A DNA stretch of 64,000 nucleotides, taken from assembly GCA_006383075.2 (NCBI GenBank), contig SMNH02000003.1, forward strand, positions 36,425 through 100,424, given 5' to 3'. The notes below the pieces were generated by a model. The model ran no database searches and was not told the DNA's origin. It saw only the letters and a list, made by a program, of their open reading frames with translations. This DNA comes from Kordia sp. TARA_039_SRF (GTDB lineage Bacteria; Bacteroidota; Bacteroidia; Flavobacteriales; Flavobacteriaceae). Below, in pieces: positions 27,113-34,966 of this stretch (position 1 is the first letter of the stretch; every line of letters begins with the position of its first letter). The translations under genes were made by a program, and so were the position numbers.

Positions 27113-27712
27113 GTGAAAGAAATACTTGCCAAATACATTCCCGAACGCGCTGTCGATGCTACTTTTGAACTCATCAAAGAACATCAAGTGCATTTAAAAA
27201 TCGTAAACCAACGCGTGACGCGACATGGTGATTACCGCAGAATGCCTGATGGAAGACATCTCATTACGGTAAATGCAGGCGAAAATAAGTATCGTTTTTT
27301 TGTGACCTTAATTCATGAAATTGCCCATTTGGTAGCCTATGAAAAATTTGGACGATTTATAAAACCACACGGAATCGAGTGGAAGCGAACCTTTCAGCAA
27401 TTGATGCTGCCGTTTATCAATCCGCAAATATTTCCGGTGAAGATTCTGCCTATTGTCGCCAATCATTTCAAAAATCCAAAAGCGAGTAGCGATACCGATG
27501 CAAAATTCGCCTTGGCGCTCAAGCAATACGATCCTGAAAATGATAAAAACTACGTGTTCGAAATTCCGCATGGAAGTACATTTCGCTTACACAACGGTAA
27601 AATTTTCAAGCGCGGTAACAAACGCGTCAAGCGTTACGAATGTGTAGAAATTGCTACAGGACGTATTTATTTATTCAATCCAAATGCAGAAGTGGAATTG
27701 CTGCGGAGTTAA
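27113..27712 (+). CDS. SprT-like metalloprotease domain protein
   Basis: From the GTG at 27113 the product has about 199 residues; another in-frame GTG is at 27107, but the promoter overlaps it. SprT-like features are LIHEIAHLVAYEKFG (HExxH zinc site), a downstream PHGIEWKRTFQQLM (third zinc His) and a C-terminal zinc-ribbon-like region that has kept few Cys (only one obvious). Eukaryotic SprT relatives cut DNA-protein crosslinks; the bacterial role is unclear. It is cytoplasmic. The stop shares four bases with the converging lipoprotein gene. Confidence 0.82.
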   Translation: MKEILAKYIPERAVDATFELIKEHQVHLKIVNQRVTRHGDYRRMPDGRHLITVNAGENKYRFFVTLIHEIAHLVAYEKFGRFIKPHGIEWKRTFQQLMLPFINPQIFPVKILPIVANHFKNPKASSDTDAKFALALKQYDPENDKNYVFEIPHGSTFRLHNGKIFKRGNKRVKRYECVEIATGRIYLFNPNAEVELLRS

Positions 27713-28890
27713 TATATCTTATCTTCTTTTGCGAGTTTATCCATTGCTATTTTCCATCTAGTAACAGAAAATTTGTCAATAATTTGACGATTTTTACCAA
27801 TCACATAACAAATTCGCGAACAATATTTTTTTCGGTATGTATTGTAAAAATCTTTATTAGAATCATTTTCAACGTCAATTTGAAATCCTTTGTTGGTTTC
27901 TTTAATGTTTGAATCTACACGTAATATATGTATGTTTTTGTAAAACTCTTGCATTTGAAAAAATGCGTGTGTAGAAGCTGTATCGCCACCACAACCACAG
28001 GAATTTGCAATCACTATTGTCTGATTGTGTAAATCATTACTTTTAAGCGTATCGTTTTCAGTAGTAATAACTGTAAATTCAGGAGCAATCATGCCAACCT
28101 GTGTTCCAATTTTTTCAGGAAAGTTGTTTTCTCTTATCAATGTAATGGAAGAACCATCTTTAGAAATGTTATGAAATTTATAGTATACATCATCAAACGC
28201 AGCAAATTCGCCTAATGACAATAAATCTCTGTGCGCACTTTTTTCTTCTTTGTTTGTTGTTGAAATCACAACTAATTTTGGATGAATGTCATACGTGAAA
28301 CTCAAATTCATAGGATCGGCTGCTGCAATTTTATAAGATTTCCTGTCAATAGTGATATTTGCTGTCACATGATCACTTCTGCCAATTAAAAGGCTGTTAA
28401 ACGAAGTGCCAATTTTAAGCCAAGAAGTTTTTTGTTTCACTTCAGAGCCATCAAAGTAATTATATTCACATTGTATACGATTTTGGTTTGAAAACCATTC
28501 CATTTCTTCCAAAGGATGAATTGTATCATCTGTCAAATCCTTATTATTATTTTCATCAACAATAAAAACCTCTTTTCCATCTTTCATTCCTTTTACAATA
28601 TCCACGTAAAAAGGTCTTTTCTCTGTAAAATCTGTTGTAAAATAACTGCGTTCCATCTTAGTGATTCCTTTCGGATATAGAATTCGATAAGGAAATACAC
28701 TATCAACTTTTTTAAAAATTGACGTATTAGCGCCAATTTCAAAAACGCCGTCGCCTTTTTGTTTTACAGTTTGAATCGTTAATGTATCAGCAGTACTAGA
28801 AAAATTATTCTGGCAAACATTTACAACTTCCGTACAAGAACAATGCAGAATTCCGAAAAATAATAGCAAGAAGTAGTGGGTTGATTTCAT
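27709..28890 (-). CDS. Lipoprotein with C-terminal redoxin-like domain carrying CxC
   Basis: The 393-residue protein has a lipobox (HCSCTE). Residues 30-260 are beta-rich and not recognised. The last 130 residues look like a TlpA/redoxin fold: IGTQVGMIAPEFTVITTEND, then TIVIANSCGCGGD where a thioredoxin would have CxxC, and ICYVIGKNRQIIDKF near the end. The active-site loop therefore has Cys-Gly-Cys instead of CxxC. It may be a divergent periplasmic oxidoreductase or metal-binding protein. Its stop overlaps that of the SprT-like gene. Confidence 0.65.
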   Translation of the reverse strand: MKSTHYFLLLFFGILHCSCTEVVNVCQNNFSSTADTLTIQTVKQKGDGVFEIGANTSIFKKVDSVFPYRILYPKGITKMERSYFTTDFTEKRPFYVDIVKGMKDGKEVFIVDENNNKDLTDDTIHPLEEMEWFSNQNRIQCEYNYFDGSEVKQKTSWLKIGTSFNSLLIGRSDHVTANITIDRKSYKIAAADPMNLSFTYDIHPKLVVISTTNKEEKSAHRDLLSLGEFAAFDDVYYKFHNISKDGSSITLIRENNFPEKIGTQVGMIAPEFTVITTENDTLKSNDLHNQTIVIANSCGCGGDTASTHAFFQMQEFYKNIHILRVDSNIKETNKGFQIDVENDSNKDFYNTYRKKYCSRICYVIGKNRQIIDKFSVTRWKIAMDKLAKEDKIY

Positions 28891-29064
28891 AAACAGATAA
28901 CTAATGTATGCCGATTATAGTACGTTTCTAAAAAATCAATCCTCGGATTGTAATTGCAAATCAACGTTATAAAGCCGTTAATAATCTACAGTTTTGTTAG
29001 GTATTTCGGGAATCTGTACTATATTGCTTTACAAATTAGAAACCTACCACGAATATTGACAAAA

Positions 29065-30141
29065 ATGAACAAGAATTATTATGCCATATTGATGGCTGGC
29101 GGCGTAGGCTCACGTTTTTGGCCAGTAAGTACCGCTAGCTTTCCAAAGCAGTTTCACGACATGTTGGGAACAGGTGAAACGCTTATTCAAAAAACATTTC
29201 ACAGGCTTTCAAAACTGATTCCAACCGAAAATATATACATTCTTACCAACGAAAAGTATAACGATTTGGTGTTGGAACAATTGCCAAATGTAACGCAAAA
29301 ACAAGTGGTACTTGAACCTGCCATGCGAAATACGGCGCCGTGTATTTTATATGCATCACTCAAAATTCAGAAGGAAAATCCGAACGCGGTGATGGTGGTA
29401 GCGCCAAGCGATCATTGGATTGAAGATGAAGCTGCTTTTATTGAAAACTTACAAACGTCTTTTAGCAAATGTGAAAAAGAAAATGTACTAATGACCTTGG
29501 GAATTCAACCGACATTTGCCAATACAGGATATGGATATATCAACTTTGAAAAAAGTGAAAGCGTGATTAAAAAAGTACATCAATTTACAGAAAAACCCGA
29601 TTATGAAACGGCAAAAAAGTTTCTAGAAAGTGGTAACTATTTGTGGAATGCTGGAATTTTTATGTGGAGTGTTAACACGATTATCACAGCGTTTCAAAAC
29701 TTTCAACCGAAATTATTTGAACTATTCGATGAAGGTTTTTCAGTGTATAATACTGATTTTGAAGACGATTTTATTCGTGATAATTATGGTAGAGCGGAAA
29801 ATATTTCCATCGACTATGCCATTATGGAACACGCGTCACACGTATATGTATTGCCTGCAACCTTCGATTGGAACGACTTAGGAACCTGGGGAAGTTTATA
29901 CGACAAATTAGACAAAGAGGAAAACCGTAATGCGGTTGTTAATGCAAAACCTATTTTGCAAGAAGCGAGCGGAAATATGATTCGCACCACAAACAAAAAA
30001 GTCGTGGTGATTGATGGATTAAATGATTATATTGTCGTGGATAAAGACGACGTATTGCTCATTTATCCAAAAGCAAAAGAACAAGATATCAAAAAGGTTT
30101 TGCAAAAAGTTAAAAACACCTATGGTGAAAATTACGGTTAA
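29065..30141 (+). CDS. Mannose-1-phosphate guanylyltransferase
   Basis: From the ATG at 29065 the product has 358 residues, normal for this enzyme; the frame is open back to 28954 but the extra residues do not look like the family. It makes GDP-mannose from GTP and mannose-1-phosphate for glycans. The nucleotide-binding motif is LMAGGVGSRFWPVSTASFPK (the FWPVS form of GxGxRxxPxS). Further motifs include VVAPSDHWI, TGYGYINFE and FTEKPDYETA. The DUF389 gene begins 3 nt after its stop, so the two are co-transcribed. Confidence 0.92.
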   Translation: MNKNYYAILMAGGVGSRFWPVSTASFPKQFHDMLGTGETLIQKTFHRLSKLIPTENIYILTNEKYNDLVLEQLPNVTQKQVVLEPAMRNTAPCILYASLKIQKENPNAVMVVAPSDHWIEDEAAFIENLQTSFSKCEKENVLMTLGIQPTFANTGYGYINFEKSESVIKKVHQFTEKPDYETAKKFLESGNYLWNAGIFMWSVNTIITAFQNFQPKLFELFDEGFSVYNTDFEDDFIRDNYGRAENISIDYAIMEHASHVYVLPATFDWNDLGTWGSLYDKLDKEENRNAVVNAKPILQEASGNMIRTTNKKVVVIDGLNDYIVVDKDDVLLIYPKAKEQDIKKVLQKVKNTYGENYG

Positions 30142-30144
30142 TTC

Positions 30145-31629
30145 ATGAGTACAGAAAACGAAAACAAATTTAACTTTACAGAAGACGAATCGGCAGAAAA
30201 AGCAGCTGAAAATCAGCCTGTAGATGATCCAAAAGGATTGTGGGAAGGTTTTAAAAGCTTCCTTTATAAATTGCTAGACATTCGCGATGATGTTGACAAA
30301 GATCAAACCATTGAAGATGTCAAAAAAGACATTCCATTTAAAGGTGCAACAGCTTGGATTTTAATCTGTTCCATATTTATAGCATCTATCGGATTAAACG
30401 CAAATTCAACAGCAGTGGTAATTGGAGCCATGTTAATTTCTCCACTCATGGGACCAATTTTGGGAATGGGAATGTCCATTGCCATCAACGACATTTACAC
30501 TTTGCGTAAATCCTTAGTGAATTTTGGGGTAATGGTCGTATTGAGTGTATTGACAGCGTTTTTATTCTTTAAATTTTTTCCTTTACAGGAAGATTCTTCT
30601 GAGTTATTGGCGAGAACCAAACCAGACATTCGCGACGTGCTGATTGCATTTTTTGGCGGTTTGGCATTAATCATCGCAAGAACCAAAAAGGGAACAATTG
30701 CCTCCGTAATTTTTGGAGTAGCGATTGCAACCGCCTTAATGCCGCCATTATGTACCGTAGGTTACGGATTGGCAAAAGGTGGAACGCAAGGATTGACTTA
30801 TGCAGGTGGCGCATTATATTTGTTCATTATTAACACCATTTTTATTGGGTTAGCGACGTTTTTAGTCTTAAAAGTGTTGCGTTTTCCAATGCTGAAATAT
30901 GCGAATTCCAAACGTAGAAAACGTATTTCACAATTGGCTTCTGTTGTAGCATTGGCGGTCATGATTCCGGCAGTGTGGACGTTTTGGAATGTATTGCAAG
31001 AAAGTAACATCAACAGAGATTATGGTATCTTTATCAAGCGCGTTGAAGATAATCCTAAATTATGGTTTCAAAAAGACTTTAAGGACGATAATAAAAAGGA
31101 AATCACATTATATTTTAACGGAGAAGTTTCTGAAGATGTCATTGCCGAATATACCAACGCACTTCGCGAATACGAGTATATTGGAGGATACACGCTAAAA
31201 GTTGATGGAAATAATAGAAGAAGCGTTGATGAACTTTCTAAATCGTTGAACAGAGCATACACTGATTTAGATAACAGCCGAAATATTATAGACGGTTTGC
31301 AAAAAGAAATTGCAGATTTAAAATCGAAACTTTCTAATTTACAAACACAATTAGAATCCAAAGCTACTTTGCAAAACGAAAACTTCGTAGCGTTTACAAC
31401 CTTGTCCAAAGATGCTAAAATCCAATATTCAGATTTACGTCAATTCGGATTCGCAAAAATGTTAAGTTCTAAAGATTTTAGTACAATTGATACGATTCCT
31501 GTGGCAGCTGTCAAATGGAATCCTGCGTTGAGCGACAGTATTCAAACGCTTCGTGAAGCGGAATTAAAAGTTTGGTTACAGCAAAAACTAGCATTGGACA
31601 CGTTGCTTGTAGAGCGCATTCAGCAGTGA
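30145..31629 (+). CDS. DUF389 membrane protein with C-terminal coiled coil
   Basis: The 494-residue product has an acidic N-terminal tail, then at least six membrane segments between about residues 65 and 290. The DUF389 core shows SIGLNANSTAVVIGAMLISP, GPILGMGMS and ATALMPPLCTVGYGLA. After residue 300 the protein becomes soluble, with a predicted coiled coil near 355-410 (SRNIIDGLQKEIADLKSKLS). DUF389 proteins are uncharacterised inner-membrane proteins. Co-transcribed with the guanylyltransferase gene. Confidence 0.9.
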   Translation: MSTENENKFNFTEDESAEKAAENQPVDDPKGLWEGFKSFLYKLLDIRDDVDKDQTIEDVKKDIPFKGATAWILICSIFIASIGLNANSTAVVIGAMLISPLMGPILGMGMSIAINDIYTLRKSLVNFGVMVVLSVLTAFLFFKFFPLQEDSSELLARTKPDIRDVLIAFFGGLALIIARTKKGTIASVIFGVAIATALMPPLCTVGYGLAKGGTQGLTYAGGALYLFIINTIFIGLATFLVLKVLRFPMLKYANSKRRKRISQLASVVALAVMIPAVWTFWNVLQESNINRDYGIFIKRVEDNPKLWFQKDFKDDNKKEITLYFNGEVSEDVIAEYTNALREYEYIGGYTLKVDGNNRRSVDELSKSLNRAYTDLDNSRNIIDGLQKEIADLKSKLSNLQTQLESKATLQNENFVAFTTLSKDAKIQYSDLRQFGFAKMLSSKDFSTIDTIPVAAVKWNPALSDSIQTLREAELKVWLQQKLALDTLLVERIQQ

Positions 31630-31656
31630 TAAAGTATACACATTACAACATAAAAA

Positions 31657-31690
31657 GAGGCTGTCTAGGTTTTTAGACAGCCTTTAAAGT
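31657..31690 (+). terminator. Intrinsic terminator after the DUF389 gene
   Basis: AGGCTGTCTA and TAGACAGCCT form a 10-bp stem with loop GGTTTT, then a T-rich tail. Confidence 0.85.
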
Positions 31691-31728
31691 TTTTAAAAAC
31701 AATAAGATGTTTTTCCAATTGTTACATG

Positions 31729-31914
31729 TTAACAATGATCGCAACCTGAAGCTTCATTGGTATATCCCCAATAAGGAGACGTTGGTAAATCTGCAGGATC
31801 TGGTGCTACGGTTGATTGTTTTGTTGTTGGTAATCCTCCTTTAATAGTTGATAAATTCAAATGAGAAATAGACGTTTTCTTTAACTTCAGTGATTTTAAT
31901 TGATTTTTTTTCAT
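31729..31914 (-). CDS. Double-glycine RiPP-type precursor (class I lanthipeptide-like), orphan
   Basis: The 61-residue product has a charged leader KKNQLKSLKLKKTSISHLN, followed by STIKGG, a double-glycine cleavage site at residues 26-27. The remaining 34-residue core is rich in Thr/Ser/Pro and ends GCDHC with two Cys. This is the layout of Bacteroidota natural-product peptides (often annotated as class I lanthipeptide). No LanB/C, radical SAM or peptidase-ABC gene is in the window, so maturation would need enzymes encoded elsewhere. Promoter elements upstream are imperfect. It faces an otherwise noncoding gap and stands alone. Confidence 0.7.
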   Translation of the reverse strand: MKKNQLKSLKLKKTSISHLNLSTIKGGLPTTKQSTVAPDPADLPTSPYWGYTNEASGCDHC

Positions 31915-32271
31915 TGTAATAAAGTTTTAAGATTATATAAGCGAGTTCTAAAAAGAGGAAATTGTTACCCAATAAAAAAGTAAAATTATAAGCAATATAG
32001 AAGACGACATGCTTTTAAAATAGATTTGTGACGTTTCTGACTAAAAATTAGAAAATTTGTATTGACATAAGAATGCAACTAATGTATGCTATTTATGTGA
32101 GTAGTTTTCAATCTTCTAATTCTCTCAAATACACTTCTCTAACCTTTTTGAATACATCAGAAGAATACACAAAGTCTGTAACGGATTCGTTATTAGTTTT
32201 GAGATATTCCTGTTGTAACGTTTTAATAAAATGTTACACAGATACTGACAGAAACCGTAAACGTTACCATT
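31915..32271. other. AT-rich gap holding the ATPase-gene relic
   Basis: Most of this gap is AT-rich and featureless, with no convincing promoter for the RiPP-type gene. Its right part (32108-32209) is the partial copy of the neighbouring ABC ATPase gene, described separately. Confidence 0.5.
32108..32209 (-). pseudogene. Relic of the 3' end of the MlaF-like ATPase gene
   Basis: On the minus strand this stretch encodes ...LKTNNESVTDFVYSSDVF, KKVREVYLRELED and a TGA stop. It matches the last 30 or so residues of the intact ATPase at 33323-34093 (TDNESVTDFVYSSDLF, KKVREVYLRELED, TAA). Most base differences are synonymous, including the last four codons. There is no start, and the frame is closed upstream by a stop near 32235. 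The copy lies on the other side of the lipoprotein gene, in the same orientation as the parent. Confidence 0.8.
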
Positions 32272-33288
32272 ATGTTGAAAAAATCCGTCATTTTATCGTT
32301 ATTAGTCATTTTAGTATGTATTTCCTGTACAACTGAAAAAAAATCCAAAACAGCTTTGGAAGGTACTTGGATTGCAAGTTATTCGCAAACTGCTAATAAT
32401 GTTAAAAATAATTTCAAGGATATTCCAGATTATATTCACTTGATGGACTTTAAAGGAAATACGGTACGACTTAAAAGCTTTAACGATAAAAACTCAAGGA
32501 GTTATATTGATACTGTCGTTAATTTTTCATTGAATGATGGTGCAATTAAACTTGGTAATGAAGTAAAAATGCAAATTGCAATGGCAACAGACAGTATTGT
32601 GCTCTCGAGTGAAGTTTATAATCAGAGATATCAAGATGTTTTTAGAAAACTACCTAAAAACCCTAAAACTGTTAGCTGGAATCCAATAGGGAAACACTAT
32701 ACAACATACCATGAAGACATACAAGTGTTTATTGACTTTGCAAATGATTCTGTGATGTATTCCTTCAATGATGCTACAAGTATTTATAGTAAAAGCTTAT
32801 GGAGGATTGAAAATATTGACAATCGTACCATATTAGTTCAAAAAAATGATGATATTTTTTCATTAACATACGGTATTGTAGATTCCTTAATTGACAATAA
32901 ATTATATATTACTGATTATTTATTTCAAGAAAAATCAATAGTTTTTGAAGAACAAAAACCTGCTCATGCAAAGCCATCATCATTATATGGAACTTGGAAG
33001 TTGGCGTACAAAGAAAAACTTCCATTAGATTCGGAACAAGTAACGCTTCCTTCTTCACTAGATAGTTTTGAAAAGTTTCGTATTAGTAAAGATTCATTTT
33101 ACTTTGTTGGCGAACCTATTACATGGTGTTACAATTGGAAATATTATGAAAATGCGGAAACCATTGTATTAGAAAAAGCCAAAAAAGCGATTAAAGTTTC
33201 TAAAGTCACAAAAGATAGTTTAACCCTAAAAATGGATCTTTCTCAAATAGATTTTTTAAACAGAAAATATATTCTAACTCGTGAATAA
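32272..33288 (+). CDS. Hypothetical lipoprotein
   Basis: The 338-residue product has a lipobox (VCISCTT) and starts its mature region with TALEGTWIASYSQ; a second TLYGTWKL-like segment (SSLYGTWKLAYKE) occurs near residue 240. Two such starts suggest a tandem pair of lipocalin-like beta domains. I recognise no defined family. It lies between the ATPase relic and the intact ATPase gene, which implies that it arrived there by duplication or recombination. It converges with the ABC genes. Confidence 0.65.
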   Translation: MLKKSVILSLLVILVCISCTTEKKSKTALEGTWIASYSQTANNVKNNFKDIPDYIHLMDFKGNTVRLKSFNDKNSRSYIDTVVNFSLNDGAIKLGNEVKMQIAMATDSIVLSSEVYNQRYQDVFRKLPKNPKTVSWNPIGKHYTTYHEDIQVFIDFANDSVMYSFNDATSIYSKSLWRIENIDNRTILVQKNDDIFSLTYGIVDSLIDNKLYITDYLFQEKSIVFEEQKPAHAKPSSLYGTWKLAYKEKLPLDSEQVTLPSSLDSFEKFRISKDSFYFVGEPITWCYNWKYYENAETIVLEKAKKAIKVSKVTKDSLTLKMDLSQIDFLNRKYILTRE

Positions 33289-33322
33289 ATGATAGTTGAG
33301 AAGTTATTTTTAGAAGTGTTTT

Positions 33323-34093
33323 TTAGTCCTCCAATTCTCTCAAATACACTTCTCTAACCTTTTTGAATAAATCAGAAGAATACACAAAGTCCGTAACGGA
33401 TTCGTTATCCGTTTTGAAGATTTCTTTGTTGGTGCCTTCCCACGCTTTGTAACCGTTTTTCAAGAACACAATTTTTTCGCCAATTTCCATCACAGAGTTC
33501 ATATCGTGCGTGTTGATAATGGTGGTAATATTGTATTCGTCGGTAATTTCTTGAATTAAATTATCAATCACAATCGCCGTTTTTGGATCGAGTCCAGAAT
33601 TGGGCTCATCACAAAACAAATACTTTGGATTCATCACAATAGCACGCGCAATGGCAACACGTTTTTGCATTCCACCAGAAGTTTCCGCAGGGAATTTATG
33701 ATGCGCATCTACCAAATTCACACGTTTCAACACAAAATCCACACGATCTTGCATTTCACTGACAGATTGATTGGTAAACATGCGCAACGGAAACATGACA
33801 TTCTCAGAAACCGTCATAGAGTCAAACAATGCACTACCTTGAAAAACCATGCCCATTTCGGTTCGTAAATGCCTTTTTTCAGCAGTAGACAGCTTTTTAT
33901 ATTCTTTCCCATCAAAAAATATAGAGCCTTCTTCCGGCGTAAAAAGACCGAGTAATGATTTTAAAAAAACAGTTTTTCCAGAACCACTTTGTCCAATTAC
34001 AAGACTGGTTTTTCCTTTCTCAAAAGTGGTTGAAATTCCTTTTAAAATTTCAACACCGTCAAAAGATTTTTTTATGTTTTTTACTTCAATCAT
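33323..34093 (-). CDS. ABC transporter ATPase, MlaF-like
   Basis: The 256-residue ATPase has Walker A IGQSGSGKT (about 33-41), Q-loop VFQGSALFD, signature ETSGGMQKR, Walker B YLFCDEPNSGLDP and H-loop INTHD. The short length and the MlaE-like partner encoded just upstream place it in the Mla/Mce lipid transport group. Its ATG overlaps the permease stop by one base. Mla systems move phospholipids between the membranes; an MlaD-like protein is not adjacent. The 3' end is duplicated at 32108-32209. Confidence 0.9.
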   Translation of the reverse strand: MIEVKNIKKSFDGVEILKGISTTFEKGKTSLVIGQSGSGKTVFLKSLLGLFTPEEGSIFFDGKEYKKLSTAEKRHLRTEMGMVFQGSALFDSMTVSENVMFPLRMFTNQSVSEMQDRVDFVLKRVNLVDAHHKFPAETSGGMQKRVAIARAIVMNPKYLFCDEPNSGLDPKTAIVIDNLIQEITDEYNITTIINTHDMNSVMEIGEKIVFLKNGYKAWEGTNKEIFKTDNESVTDFVYSSDLFKKVREVYLRELED

Positions 34094-34830
34094 TAAGTCA
34101 GTAATAATTGTGTGATGATATAATTAATCAAAATAATCACAACACTCGTCCAAACAAACGATGTTGTACTTGCTTTTCCAACTTCCAATGCGCCACCTTT
34201 CATATAATATCCGTAAAAAGAAGGAATAGTCGCTAGAACAAATGAAAATACAAAAGTTTTCACAAACGCATATGTAACGTGAAATGGTATAAAATCAATT
34301 TGCAATCCTTGTACAAAATCGGCACTCGTGGAAAATCCGCCGTAAATAGACGCCAACCAACCGCCAACAATTCCCAAAAACATTGCAATGGTAATCACAA
34401 ACGGATATAAAGACAAGGCAACAATCTTAGGGAACACTAAGTAATTCAAGGAATTTACACCCATCACTTCCAACGCGTCAATTTGCTCTGTAACACGCAT
34501 GGTTCCGATACTCGATGTAATAAACGAACCTACTTTTCCAGCCATAATGATGGAAATAAACGTAGGCGCAAACTCTAAAATAACAGATTGTCGTGTGGCA
34601 AAGCCAACCAAATATTTTGGAATTAGCGGATTGCTAATATTCAACGCCGTTTGTATGGCAACAACGCCACCCACAAAAAAGGAAATAAAACAAACTATTC
34701 CCATAGAACCAACGATTAAATCGTCAATTTCTTTAAAAATAAGATTTCGTAGCATGGACCATTTGGTCATTTTGCTAAACACGCTTTTCAACATTAAAAA
34801 ATAGCGTCCTATATTTTCAAGGTAAATCAT
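34093..34830 (-). CDS. ABC transporter permease, MlaE-like
   Basis: The 245-residue protein has five or six membrane segments. MlaE family features are GIVCFISFFVGGVVAIQTAL, APTFISIIMAGKVGSF and ALEVMGVNSLNYLVFPK. It is in the inner membrane, with the ATPase encoded directly downstream (1-nt overlap). It would be the lipid-transfer channel of a Mla-type system. The permease-ATPase order on one transcript is common in Bacteroidota. Its promoter is not obvious. Confidence 0.92.
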   Translation of the reverse strand: MIYLENIGRYFLMLKSVFSKMTKWSMLRNLIFKEIDDLIVGSMGIVCFISFFVGGVVAIQTALNISNPLIPKYLVGFATRQSVILEFAPTFISIIMAGKVGSFITSSIGTMRVTEQIDALEVMGVNSLNYLVFPKIVALSLYPFVITIAMFLGIVGGWLASIYGGFSTSADFVQGLQIDFIPFHVTYAFVKTFVFSFVLATIPSFYGYYMKGGALEVGKASTTSFVWTSVVIILINYIITQLLLT

Positions 34831-34915
34831 GGGTTAAAAATACATCTTTCATGGAAGCTAATAAAATAATTAACGATTTAATGATTGCTTAAAATGCTAT
34901 TTCTTTTAAAACAAT

Positions 34916-34923
34916 TATTTTTG
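34916..34923 (+). promoter_or_regulatory. -7 promoter element upstream of the PafA-like gene
   Basis: TATTTTTG matches TAnnTTTG. No well-spaced -33 TTG is seen. The ATG is 43 nt downstream. Confidence 0.5.
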
Positions 34924-34966
34924 TGACAATTTCAATACTAAAAGCATTTAATTTAGCGATTATATC

